A stretch of DNA of 5,837 bases from Pseudomonadota bacterium (GCA_023444445.1 JAEXMK010000042.1:1-5837), one strand, 5' to 3'; shown: positions 1-5,594, counted from the stretch's first letter. Notes: generated by a model not told the origin, from the sequence alone. Translations and numbers: made by a program.

Positions 1-56
1 CGGGCGCCGGCCATGTTGCGGCCGTGAGTTGTCGTTCTGGAGCGATAAACTGGCAT
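1..56 (-). CDS. ilvD: Dihydroxy-acid dehydratase, N-terminal fragment
   Basis: Only the first 18 complete codons are inside the window; the gene runs off the left edge. The reverse complement reads MPVYRSRTTTHGRNMAGA followed by a partial codon. This matches the highly conserved IlvD N-terminus (E. coli begins MPKYRSATTTHGRNMAGAR). The family is a cytoplasmic Fe-S enzyme that dehydrates 2,3-dihydroxy-isovalerate and 2,3-dihydroxy-3-methylvalerate to the 2-keto acids, the penultimate step in valine and isoleucine synthesis. A GAGGA Shine-Dalgarno at 68-64, 7 nt before the ATG, supports this start. A 306-bp gap separates it from the divergent msrP. The catalytic part and cluster ligands are outside the window, so the call rests on the N-terminal motif and the start signals alone. 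Confidence 0.88.
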   Translation of the reverse strand, partial: MPVYRSRTTTHGRNMAGA

Positions 57-129
57 GGTGTTTTCCTCGATCTGTTGGCGAAGGGATAACACCGCTCAGC
101 GCGGCACCTTCCCTTCCCGTTTTGCCGTT

Positions 130-158
130 TTTCTAGCGCAAACCACAGGCCCTGTCAC
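130..158 (-). promoter_or_regulatory. Predicted ilvD promoter (-35 GTGACA, -10 TAGAAA)
   Basis: On the minus strand GTGACA (158-153) matches TTGACA at 5 of 6 positions. It is followed after exactly 17 bp by TAGAAA (135-130), which matches TATAAT at 4 of 6. This would start transcription near position 123 and give an ilvD leader of about 65 nt. The -35 hexamer is duplicated in tandem: a second GTGACA sits immediately upstream at 164-159. The -35 also overlaps the ACAGG-C-CCTGT palindrome at 145-155, a possible operator. The prediction is from consensus matching only. Confidence 0.42.
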
Positions 159-178
159 TGTCACCTTCCGGCAAAACA

Positions 179-198
179 GTACGGTTCGGTACGGTACG
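179..198. repeat. Tandem 10-bp direct repeat in the ilvD-msrP intergenic region
   Basis: GTACGGTTCG (179-188) is followed directly by GTACGGTACG (189-198), 9 of 10 positions identical. The 10-bp period places the copies on the same face of the helix. Each copy starts with the self-complementary GTAC, and the second contains GTAC-G-GTAC. It lies upstream of both divergent genes, about 20 bp beyond the predicted ilvD -35 and 50 bp before the predicted msrP -35. That is a plausible place for a regulator to bind. No regulator is encoded in the window, and I do not recognise the motif. Confidence 0.5.
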
Positions 199-248
199 CA
201 CTGAGATCATCACGCAATTTCGACAGATCACATCACAAATCCGCGATT

Positions 249-276
249 TTTACGGTCTTCATACAGTTTTTATAAC
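249..276 (+). promoter_or_regulatory. Possible msrP-msrQ promoter
   Basis: TATAAC at 271-276 matches the -10 consensus at 5 of 6 positions. TTTACG at 249-254 (4 of 6 to TTGACA) lies 16 bp upstream. The surrounding DNA is AT-rich compared with the coding sequence. Transcription would begin near 283, giving a leader of about 80 nt to the msrP ATG. A TTGAAA at 282-287 is an alternative -35, but no good -10 follows it at normal spacing. The call is weak and rests on consensus only. Confidence 0.33.
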
Positions 277-362
277 ACGTCTTGAAACATCTCTGTGCAA
301 CAGCCGTATTCATTATCATAATCGATTTGTCGCCGTTACGCCCGGCTTTTGTGGAGGTTCAC

Positions 363-1304
363 ATGCCCGCCTATCGTCCCCCTCGCATCGCAGCCAGCGA
401 GATCACGCCCAAGGGCATCTATCTCTCGCGGCGTTCCTTTCTGGGGACTGCGGCCGGGCTGGCAGCTATCGGGTTGGCCGGCCGCGACGCAATCGCAGCC
501 CCACTTGCCGCGAAACCCGGCGCCTACAAACTCGACGAGAAGCTGACGCCCCTCGACGCCGTGACGAGCTACAACAATTTCTATGAATTCGGCGTCGGCA
601 AATCAGATCCGAAGGAATATTCAGGCGACTTCAAACCGACCCCCTGGACGCTAAAGGTCGACGGCCTCGTCGGTAAACCACAGGAGTTTGGGATCGAAGA
701 TCTCCTGAAGTATCAACTCGAAGAACGCACCTACCGCATGCGCTGCGTTGAAGGCTGGTCTATGGCGATCCCGTGGATCGGATTTCCGCTTGCAACACTT
801 CTGGACAAGGTCGAACCGTTGGGTAGCGCCAAATATGTGGCTTTCGAAACTATTGTCAGGCCCGAGGAAATGCCTGGACAGCGCGGTCTCTTCCAGCCGC
901 TGAAATGGCCTTATGTCGAGGGTCTACGGCTTGATGAAGCCCGTCATCCGCTGACCATTCTGGCGCTCGGTCTTTATGGTGAAACCCTGCCGAACCAGAA
1001 CGGCGCGCCGGTCCGGCTCGTTGTTCCCTGGAAGTACGGGTTCAAGGGCATCAAGTCCATCGTCCGCATCTCTCTGGTCGAACAGCAGCCGGAAACGACC
1101 TGGAAGAACTCCAACGCGCGGGAATACGGTTTCTATTCCAACGTCAATCCGAACGTCGATCATCCCCGCTGGAGCCAGGCGACGGAACAACGCATTGGTG
1201 AAGGTGGATTCTTTGGCGTGGAGAACCGCCCGACCCTGATGTTCAATGGTTATGAAGAGGTCGCAAACCTCTACACCGGCCTGGACCTCAAGGCGAATTA
1301 CTGA
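363..1304 (+). CDS. msrP: Protein-methionine-sulfoxide reductase catalytic subunit MsrP (YedY)
   Basis: A 313-residue periplasmic molybdenum-cofactor enzyme that reduces methionine sulfoxide in cell-envelope proteins, working with the membrane subunit MsrQ. The N-terminus is a twin-arginine signal: S-R-R-S-F-L-G at residues 22-28, then a hydrophobic stretch to about 40 and a likely cleavage near A45-A46. Family marks include YNNFYEFG (70-77), the [10 protein letters not shown] segment with Cys128 as the expected molybdenum ligand, and [20 protein letters not shown] (214-233). It is slightly shorter than E. coli MsrP (334 aa). The reading frame is open from a TTG at 282, but I chose ATG 363. 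GGAGG at 353-357 sits 5 nt before it, and the longer version would put 27 extra, partly hydrophobic residues ahead of the Tat signal. msrQ follows after 2 bp, so the two are almost certainly cotranscribed. Confidence 0.95.
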   Translation: MPAYRPPRIAASEITPKGIYLSRRSFLGTAAGLAAIGLAGRDAIAAPLAAKPGAYKLDEKLTPLDAVTSYNNFYEFGVGKSDPKEYSGDFKPTPWTLKVDGLVGKPQEFGIEDLLKYQLEERTYRMRCVEGWSMAIPWIGFPLATLLDKVEPLGSAKYVAFETIVRPEEMPGQRGLFQPLKWPYVEGLRLDEARHPLTILALGLYGETLPNQNGAPVRLVVPWKYGFKGIKSIVRISLVEQQPETTWKNSNAREYGFYSNVNPNVDHPRWSQATEQRIGEGGFFGVENRPTLMFNGYEEVANLYTGLDLKANY

Positions 1305-1306
1305 CC

Positions 1307-1966
1307 ATGGCTTTTGCTCTTACCCTTCCCTCCCTGCCGAAGCGCTATCAGCCGGCGGCGATCTGGGCACTTTACATTGTCGGTCTGGCGCCGGGCGTAT
1401 GGTATTTCTACCTCGCGGCGACGGGGGGCCTGGGGTTCAACCCTGTAAAGGATTTTGAACACCTTCTCGGCATCTGGGCACTGCGCTTTCTCTGTCTGGG
1501 ATTGATGGTCACGCCGATGCGCGACCTTTTTAACATCAACCTCATCGCCTACAGGCGCGCGCTGGGTCTTATTGCCTTTTATTACGTGCTGGCACATTTC
1601 ACCGTCTATCTGGTGCTCGATCGCGGCCTGGTCCTCAGCTCGATCGCTGGCGACATCCTGAAGCGACCCTACATCATGCTCGGCATGGCAGGCCTTCTGA
1701 TGCTGGTCCCGCTGGCACTGACATCAAACCGCTGGTCGATCCGCACTCTTGGCAGCCGCTGGAACACCCTGCACAAACTCGCCTATCCGATCCTGCTGGC
1801 GGGCGTTCTGCACTTCGTGCTGGCGCGAAAGTCAATGACGCTGGAACCGGTCTTTTACATCAGCATCATGATCATCCTGCTGGGCTACCGGCTGGTGCGG
1901 CCGACGCTCATGGCACGCAGGAGGGCCGCTAAAAGCGCGACGACAGCCAGAACCGTCTCGCGATAA
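1307..1966 (+). CDS. msrQ: Haem-binding membrane subunit MsrQ (YedZ)
   Basis: A 219-residue inner-membrane protein of the ferric-reductase-like transmembrane family. It passes electrons from the quinone pool to MsrP. About six hydrophobic segments are visible (roughly residues 17-38, 54-70, 85-104, 122-139, 158-173 and 181-197). Histidines expected to ligate haem are His97 in YVLAHFTVYL, and His156 and His169 in the WNTLHKLAYPILLAGVLHFVL region. These correspond in position to the conserved histidines of E. coli MsrQ. The NPVKDFEH motif (45-52) and the TPMRDLF segment after the second helix are also typical. The start ATG lies 2 bp after the msrP stop with only a distant AAGG upstream, which suggests translational coupling. 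The basic C-terminal tail is encoded by DNA that also encodes the end of the convergent DUF2809 gene (38-bp overlap). Confidence 0.94.
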   Translation: MAFALTLPSLPKRYQPAAIWALYIVGLAPGVWYFYLAATGGLGFNPVKDFEHLLGIWALRFLCLGLMVTPMRDLFNINLIAYRRALGLIAFYYVLAHFTVYLVLDRGLVLSSIAGDILKRPYIMLGMAGLLMLVPLALTSNRWSIRTLGSRWNTLHKLAYPILLAGVLHFVLARKSMTLEPVFYISIMIILLGYRLVRPTLMARRRAAKSATTARTVSR

Positions 1967-2333
1967 AGATGCCAACGAAATAACAGGCGATATTCCACAA
2001 CGAAAAAACTCGGCCGAGCAGCAAAGCGCCGGCCGTTGTTGCTCGAAACGCATCAAGCGCCGGGAAATGGAGGAGCCTTATAAGTTCGACCAGTATCGCC
2101 ACTGCACACGCCAATGGCGCAGCCAGCGATCGCCTCTCCGACCCCATGAACATTGCCACCAGAAAATAGACCATCGATCCCCAGAGGATCGAGCCTCCAT
2201 ACTTCACGACAATGAACGGCAATCCGATGGTATAGCCGTACTGACGCAGCGCCAGCCCGGCAAAAATCACCAGGACGGCGGCGAACAGGAACCCGACACG
2301 GGTGCCATAAAATCGGTGTGAATCGGCGATCAT
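1929..2333 (-). CDS. DUF2809 family integral membrane protein
   Basis: A 134-residue hydrophobic protein of unknown function. The layout fits DUF2809 as I know it: an N-terminal helix (about 12-30), then KYGGSILWGSMVYFLVAMF (44-62), LVELIRLLHFPALDAFRATTAGALLLG (81-107) and a last helix at 112-126. The spacing of the charged residues Lys44, Glu83, Asp94 and Arg97 within membrane segments is the family's recognisable feature. The frame is open back to 2486, but the ATG at 2333 is preferred. The upstream extension runs across the divergent gap and into the DUF817 gene and is not membrane-like. The Shine-Dalgarno is weak (AAGAG, about 6 nt upstream). The gene overlaps the msrQ 3' end by 38 bp tail to tail and diverges from the DUF817 gene 69 bp away. 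Membership is from recalled family pattern, not a search. Confidence 0.78.
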   Translation of the reverse strand: MIADSHRFYGTRVGFLFAAVLVIFAGLALRQYGYTIGLPFIVVKYGGSILWGSMVYFLVAMFMGSERRSLAAPLACAVAILVELIRLLHFPALDAFRATTAGALLLGRVFSLWNIACYFVGIFIARRFWLSSRF

Positions 2334-2352
2334 AAATATCTCTTTACGACCG

Positions 2353-2371
2353 GTTGCCCTAGACAGGCAAC
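2353..2371. promoter_or_regulatory. Inverted repeat between the divergent DUF2809 and DUF817 genes
   Basis: GTTGCC (2353-2358) and GGCAAC (2366-2371) are perfect complements separated by 7 bp. They sit near the middle of the 69-bp gap between the two divergent start codons. Half-site centres are 13 bp apart, near one helical turn and compatible with a dimeric repressor. In a gap this short, promoters for both genes must overlap this element, so one protein could control both. No clear -10/-35 pair is visible, so a role as an operator is inference. Confidence 0.4.
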
Positions 2372-2402
2372 ATTGCCGCACATTGAGGATCAACGGGTTT
2401 TG

Positions 2403-3272
2403 ATGAGCGATACCACCTACCCCACAAGCCGCCTCGCCCTGATCGACAGGTTTCTCTGCGATATCAAGCCCTGGCGCGAGTTGCACGGTTTGAAGCGCTT
2501 CGCGGTCGAATTTCTGTACTTCGGCATCAAGGAGGCCCGTGCCTGCATGTTTGCCGGACTGTTTTTCCTGTCAATCTTCCTGGTTCCGCGCACTGGTCTC
2601 TTCGGACTGCCGCGTTATGACGTACTGCTCGTTATCGCGCTCGCCATCCAGTTTTTCATGATCTGGAGCAAGCTCGAGACGCTCGACGAAGCCAAGGCGA
2701 TCCTCCTGTTCCACATTGTTGGTTTTGCCCTGGAGGTGTTCAAGACGTCCGGCACCATCCAATCATGGTCCTATCCGGACTTCGCCTATACCAAGGTTTT
2801 TGGCGTGCCGCTGTTTTCCTGTTTCATGTATGCGGCGGTCGGCAGTTACATCATTCAGGCGTGGCGGCTGCTCGATGTCCGCATCCGCCACCATCCACCG
2901 CACTGGATGGCAACGCTGATCGGCGTTGCGATTTACGCCAATTTCTTCACCCATCACTTTATCGGCGACTATCGCTGGTATATCGCCGCCTGCGCCATCG
3001 GCCTCTACGCCCGCGCTACAGTCATCTACCGCCCCTATGACCGCGACCGCAAAATGCCTTTGCTGCTGTCATTCGTGCTCATCGGCTTTTTTGTCTGGCT
3101 CGCGGAAAACATCTCCACCTTCTTCGGGATCTGGAAGTACCCCGATCAGATTGGCGCCTGGTCCATCGTCCATATCGGCAAGTGGAGTTCCTGGTCACTG
3201 CTGGTCATCATGACCTTCACGATCGTGGCCCATCTCAAACATATCAAGAGCCGCATTTACGTTCCCGAATGA
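2403..3272 (+). CDS. DUF817 family integral membrane protein
   Basis: A 289-residue polytopic membrane protein whose biochemical role I do not know. It carries segments I associate with DUF817 (Bacillus YoaT-like): FHIVGFALEVFKTSGTIQSW (103-122) followed by SYP, GVPLFSCFMYAAVGSYIIQAW (134-154), NFFTHHFIGDYRW (180-192) and WLAENISTFFGIWKYPDQ (232-249). Roughly seven to eight hydrophobic stretches alternate with short loops, and there is no signal peptide. The motif E-x(n)-W-x-Y-P-D occurs twice (Glu111/Trp122 and Glu235/Trp244). ATG 2403 is preferred. GAGGA at 2385-2389 is rather far from it (13 nt), and TTG 2400 (10 nt) is an alternative that would add one residue; TTG 2373 is upstream of that ribosome site and unlikely. 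The gene diverges from the DUF2809 gene and is followed by the terminator at 3393-3424. Confidence 0.82.
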   Translation: MSDTTYPTSRLALIDRFLCDIKPWRELHGLKRFAVEFLYFGIKEARACMFAGLFFLSIFLVPRTGLFGLPRYDVLLVIALAIQFFMIWSKLETLDEAKAILLFHIVGFALEVFKTSGTIQSWSYPDFAYTKVFGVPLFSCFMYAAVGSYIIQAWRLLDVRIRHHPPHWMATLIGVAIYANFFTHHFIGDYRWYIAACAIGLYARATVIYRPYDRDRKMPLLLSFVLIGFFVWLAENISTFFGIWKYPDQIGAWSIVHIGKWSSWSLLVIMTFTIVAHLKHIKSRIYVPE

Positions 3273-3392
3273 CGTGAACCGTCCTAGCGAAGATGAACCT
3301 GAAGGAAGGCTGTCGTTCCGTTTCGACGCGGCCTCCGTCAGCACCTGTCGATCCACGCAACCGGTCCCCTCACCCGGATAACGCCAAACACA
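3273..3392. other. Intergenic spacer, nothing recognised
   Basis: The 120 bp between the DUF817 stop codon and the shared terminator show no open reading frame with a ribosome site, no strong inverted repeat and no RNA gene that I can recognise. It is probably the 3' untranslated region of the DUF817 transcript. Confidence 0.5.
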
Positions 3393-3424
3393 AAAAAGCC
3401 GGATGATCGCTCACCCGGCTTTTT
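3393..3424. terminator. Bidirectional intrinsic terminator (rplQ and DUF817 gene)
   Basis: AAAAAGCCGG (3393-3402) pairs perfectly with CCGGCTTTTT (3415-3424). Inside the loop a further TGA/TCA pairing (3404-3406 with 3411-3413) closes a four-base TCGC loop. The GC core flanked by A5 and T5 gives a U-tract in both directions. It can end the plus-strand DUF817 transcript, 120 nt after its stop codon, and the minus-strand ribosomal operon about 30 nt past rplQ. Confidence 0.9.
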
Positions 3425-3430
3425 ATCGAA

Positions 3431-3449
3431 TGACACCGCAAGGGTGTCA
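3431..3449 (-). other. Extra hairpin just after the rplQ stop codon
   Basis: TGACACC (3431-3437) and GGTGTCA (3443-3449) form a perfect 7-bp stem with a 5-nt loop, starting 4 nt after the rplQ stop. No U-run follows, so it is not a classical terminator alone. Lying directly before the main terminator in the minus-strand transcript, it may protect the mRNA 3' end or help termination. Confidence 0.5.
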
Positions 3450-3453
3450 GAAC

Positions 3454-3879
3454 TTACGCAGCTTCGGCAGCAGCAGCTTCAGCAGCAACGCGAGCCTTGT
3501 CGGCTGCGCCCTTGGCGTCGACGTCACGCTCAACGAATTCAACAACTGCCAGAGCAGCGTTGTCGCCCTGGCGGAAGCCAGCCTTCATGATACGCAGGTA
3601 GCCGCCGTTGCGGTTTGCGTAACGAGCTGCGATCGCGTCGAACAGCTTGCGAACAGCGTCCTGATCCTTGATCTGCGAGATCGCCTGACGACGAGCGTGC
3701 AGGTCGCCGCGCTTGCCGAGGGTCACGAGCTTCTCAACAATCGGGCGAATTTCCTTCGCCTTCGGAAGCGTGGTTACGATCTGCTCATGGGTGATGAGCG
3801 AAGCAGCCATGTTGGCAAACATTGCCTTGCGGTGGCTGGCGGTTCTATTGAGCTTGCGGCCTGAATTTCCGTGGCGCAT
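3454..3879 (-). CDS. rplQ: 50S ribosomal protein L17
   Basis: A 141-residue large-subunit protein, last gene of the alpha operon. The N-terminus [20 protein letters not shown] (1-20) and the following [20 protein letters not shown] segment (23-42) are the L17 signature. The [20 protein letters not shown] region (92-111) is the conserved C-terminal half. The last 15 or so residues are an Ala/Glu-rich tail, which makes it longer than E. coli L17 (127 aa). The ATG at 3879 has a strong AAGGAGA Shine-Dalgarno at 3892-3886, 6 nt away. An imperfect hairpin (3897-3919) ends only a few bases upstream of that ribosome site. The gene follows rpoA after a 118-bp gap. Confidence 0.98.
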   Translation of the reverse strand: MRHGNSGRKLNRTASHRKAMFANMAASLITHEQIVTTLPKAKEIRPIVEKLVTLGKRGDLHARRQAISQIKDQDAVRKLFDAIAARYANRNGGYLRIMKAGFRQGDNAALAVVEFVERDVDAKGAADKARVAAEAAAAEAA

Positions 3880-3896
3880 TGCTATTCTCCTTTAAT

Positions 3897-3919
3897 GCAG
3901 GGTTCCCTTTGGGACCTGC
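3897..3919 (-). promoter_or_regulatory. Hairpin immediately upstream of the rplQ ribosome-binding site
   Basis: GCAGG (3897-3901) pairs with CCTGC (3915-3919), and TCCC (3904-3907) with GGGA (3911-3914). The loop is 3 nt, with a 2-nt bulge at 3902-3903. In the mRNA the stem ends 4 nt before the AAGGAGA site of rplQ, close enough to affect ribosome access or to guide mRNA cleavage. Function is inferred from position. Confidence 0.42.
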
Positions 3920-3934
3920 CGTTTCCTGGCACAT

Positions 3935-3951
3935 GCAGGTGACTTACCTGC
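3935..3951 (-). other. Small hairpin in the rpoA-rplQ gap
   Basis: GCAGGT (3935-3940) and ACCTGC (3946-3951) are perfect complements around a 5-nt loop. The arms share the GCAGG/CCTGC core with the hairpins on both sides, so alternative pairings between neighbouring arms are possible. Confidence 0.4.
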
Positions 3952-3964
3952 TGTTTGACGGGGA

Positions 3965-3989
3965 AAGGCAGTCTTTACGGTCCTGCCTT
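3965..3989 (-). terminator. Terminator-like hairpin after rpoA
   Basis: AAGGCAG (3965-3971) pairs perfectly with CTGCCTT (3983-3989) around an 11-nt loop, beginning 8 nt after the rpoA stop codon. On the minus strand the stem ends in CTGCCTTT and then CCCC, so the U-run is short. It would be a weak terminator or an mRNA-stabilising stem rather than a full stop, since rplQ follows in the same direction. Confidence 0.38.
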
Positions 3990-3997
3990 GTCTTTTG

Positions 3998-5008
3998 TTA
4001 GTACTGGTCTTCGTAACGCTTCGCGAGATCTTCGATGTTCTCTGGCGGCCATGCCGGCACTTCCATGCCGAGGTGCAGACCCATGGAAGCGAGAACTTCC
4101 TTGATTTCGTTCAGCGACTTGCGACCGAAGTTCGGCGTGCGAAGCATTTCGGCCTCGGTCTTCTGGATCAGGTCGCCGATATAAACGATGTTGTCGTTCT
4201 TCAGGCAGTTTGCCGAACGAACCGACAGCTCGAGCTCATCGACCTTCTTGAGAAGCGCCGGGTTGAACGCGAGTTCGGTAACCGATTCTTCTTCTGCTTC
4301 CTTCTGCGGCTCGTCGAAGTTGACGAAGACGCCCAGCTGGTCCTGAAGAATGCGAGCGGCGAAGGCAACGGCGTCTTCGCCGGAAACCGAACCGTTGGTC
4401 TCGATCGTCATGATCAGCTTGTCATAGTCGAGAACCTGACCTTCACGGGTGTTTTCCACCTTGTAGGACACTTTCTTGACCGGAGAATAGAGGCTGTCCA
4501 CCGGAATGAGGCCGATCGGGGCATCTTCCGCGCGGTTGCGCTCAGCCGGTACGTAACCCTTGCCGTTGTTGACGGTGAATTCCATGCGGATTTCAGCGCC
4601 ATCATCAAGCGTGCAGATCACGTGGTCTGGGTTCAGGATCTCGATGTCGCCAACCGTCTGGATATCACCAGCGGTAACGGCACCCGGGCCCTGCTTGCGC
4701 ACGACCATGCGCTTGGAATCGTCGCCATCCATTTTGATGGCGATTTCCTTGATGTTGAGCACGATATCCGTCACATCTTCCCGAACGCCGGGGATGGAGG
4801 AGAATTCATGCAGGACACCGTCGATCTGCACGGCCGTTACAGCGGCGCCACGCAGAGAAGACAACAGAACGCGACGCAGCGCGTTGCCGAGGGTAAGACC
4901 GAAACCACGTTCCAGCGGCTCGGCAACCAGTGTTGCCTTGGTGCGGCTGGACGAGGTGAACTCGACCTTGTTCGGCTTGATAAGTTCCTGCCAGTTCTTC
5001 TGAATCAT
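3998..5008 (-). CDS. rpoA: DNA-directed RNA polymerase subunit alpha
   Basis: A 336-residue alpha subunit of full length (E. coli 329). The dimer of its N-terminal domain scaffolds beta and beta', and its C-terminal domain binds promoter UP elements and activators. The N-terminal domain (about 1-235) shows [20 protein letters not shown] (35-54), with the assembly arginines at 45-46, and [15 protein letters not shown] (73-87). An acidic linker (about 233-245) joins the C-terminal domain, where [20 protein letters not shown] (261-280) contains Arg264, equivalent to the DNA-binding Arg265 of E. coli. [12 protein letters not shown] (295-306) follows. The ATG at 5008 has GGAAGG 7 nt upstream. The sequence closely resembles Agrobacterium/Rhizobium alpha and is the main taxonomic clue in the window. 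The 196-bp gap from rpsK contains hairpins and a direct repeat, so rpoA level may be tuned separately. Confidence 0.99.
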   Translation of the reverse strand: MIQKNWQELIKPNKVEFTSSSRTKATLVAEPLERGFGLTLGNALRRVLLSSLRGAAVTAVQIDGVLHEFSSIPGVREDVTDIVLNIKEIAIKMDGDDSKRMVVRKQGPGAVTAGDIQTVGDIEILNPDHVICTLDDGAEIRMEFTVNNGKGYVPAERNRAEDAPIGLIPVDSLYSPVKKVSYKVENTREGQVLDYDKLIMTIETNGSVSGEDAVAFAARILQDQLGVFVNFDEPQKEAEEESVTELAFNPALLKKVDELELSVRSANCLKNDNIVYIGDLIQKTEAEMLRTPNFGRKSLNEIKEVLASMGLHLGMEVPAWPPENIEDLAKRYEDQY

Positions 5009-5071
5009 CTTTAAACCTTCCGTTCGCCGCCACCATCCAATCGTGACGGACCGAGCATGAAAACACCGAGA

Positions 5072-5103
5072 GGAACCTAATTCAGTGGTTCATCAGTGGG
5101 TTC
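5072..5103 (-). repeat. Direct repeat with a shared pairing partner in the rpoA leader
   Basis: TCAGTGGTTC (5082-5091) is repeated as TCAGTGGGTTC (5093-5103), differing by one inserted G. GAACC at 5073-5077 is complementary to the GGTTC end of either copy (5087-5091 or 5099-5103). In the minus-strand RNA two mutually exclusive stems are therefore possible, about 65-95 nt before the rpoA start codon. The stems are only 5 bp, so this may be coincidence. Confidence 0.33.
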
Positions 5104-5116
5104 TTGAGCGCAAGTC

Positions 5117-5134
5117 CGTCGATCGAAATCGACG
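5117..5134 (-). other. UUCG-tetraloop hairpin in the rpsK-rpoA gap
   Basis: CGTCGAT (5117-5123) and ATCGACG (5128-5134) form a perfect 7-bp stem around four bases. On the transcribed minus strand the loop reads TTCG, a stabilising tetraloop sequence, though closed here by U-A rather than the best C-G pair. No U-run follows, so it fits a stability or processing element better than a terminator. Confidence 0.48.
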
Positions 5135-5154
5135 CGCACACGCCAGATACACGA

Positions 5155-5188
5155 AAATTCCGCCTGACCTGAGGACAAGGCGGAATTT
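5155..5188 (-). terminator. Terminator-like hairpin after rpsK
   Basis: AAATTCCGCC (5155-5164) pairs perfectly with GGCGGAATTT (5179-5188): 10 bp, with a 14-nt loop. It starts 16 nt after the rpsK stop codon. In the minus-strand direction the stem ends in four U residues (5157-5154), so it looks like a weak intrinsic terminator placed inside the operon. Partial termination here would lower rpoA-rplQ relative to rpsM-rpsK, unless rpoA also has its own promoter in the remaining 145 bp. I could not identify one with confidence. Confidence 0.6.
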
Positions 5189-5204
5189 CCGAACCACGGT
5201 CGCG

Positions 5205-5594
5205 TCAGACGCGGCGCTTCTTGCGCGGACGGCAACCATTGTGCGGGATCGGCGTCACGTCGCGAATGGAAGTGATCATGAAACCGGCAGCCTGCAGAGC
5301 GCGAAGTGCCGATTCACGACCGGAACCCGGACCGCAAACTTCAACTTCAAGCGACTTCATGCCGTGTTCCTGAGCCTTCTTCGCGCAATCTTCAGCAGCG
5401 ATCTGGGCAGCGAACGGGGTCGACTTGCGCGAACCCTTGAAGCCCTTGGCACCAGCGGACGACCAGGCAATAGCATTGCCCTGTGCGTCGGTGATGGTGA
5501 TCATCGTGTTGTTGAAGGTCGAGTTGACGTGCGCAACGCCCGACGTGATATTTTTGCGTTCGCGACGACGGACGCGTGCGGCTTCCTTGGCCAT
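5205..5594 (-). CDS. rpsK: 30S ribosomal protein S11
   Basis: A 129-residue small-subunit platform protein, the same length as in E. coli. It begins with a basic arm (residues 5-14) and continues with the conserved core: [20 protein letters not shown] (19-38), [20 protein letters not shown] (45-64) and the [19 protein letters not shown] loop (86-104). It ends in the invariant [18 protein letters not shown] tail (112-129). The ATG at 5594 has AAAGG 6 nt upstream. It lies between rpsM and rpoA in the usual order of the alpha operon; the 137-bp gap upstream and 196-bp gap downstream are long for ribosomal genes and both contain inverted repeats. Confidence 0.99.
   Translation of the reverse strand: MAKEAARVRRRERKNITSGVAHVNSTFNNTMITITDAQGNAIAWSSAGAKGFKGSRKSTPFAAQIAAEDCAKKAQEHGMKSLEVEVCGPGSGRESALRALQAAGFMITSIRDVTPIPHNGCRPRKKRRV

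Noticed and set aside
204..236. AGATCA repeated 21 bp apart (204-209 and 225-230) with TCAC nearby
   Set aside because: The matching core is only 6 bp in AT-rich leader DNA. It is too short to call a regulatory site without comparison to relatives.
282..362. N-terminal extension of MsrP from a TTG codon at 282
   Set aside because: It would place 27 residues, including a hydrophobic run, ahead of the Tat signal, and no ribosome site precedes it. ATG 363 has GGAGG at the right distance, and 282-287 may instead be promoter or leader DNA.
2334..2486. N-terminal extension of the DUF2809 protein to 2486
   Set aside because: It covers the whole divergent gap and overlaps the start of the DUF817 gene. 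The added residues are not membrane-like, and the family is normally about 130 residues, as with the 2333 start.
3403..3864. 153-codon plus-strand reading frame opposite rplQ
   Set aside because: It is antisense to rplQ, whose product is unmistakable. The first codons fall inside the terminator stem, and there is no ribosome site.
3995..5014. 339-codon plus-strand reading frame covering the full rpoA length
   Set aside because: It is the mirror of a conserved, GC-rich gene where long antisense frames are common. The product has no recognisable domain and the reverse-strand RpoA match is clear.
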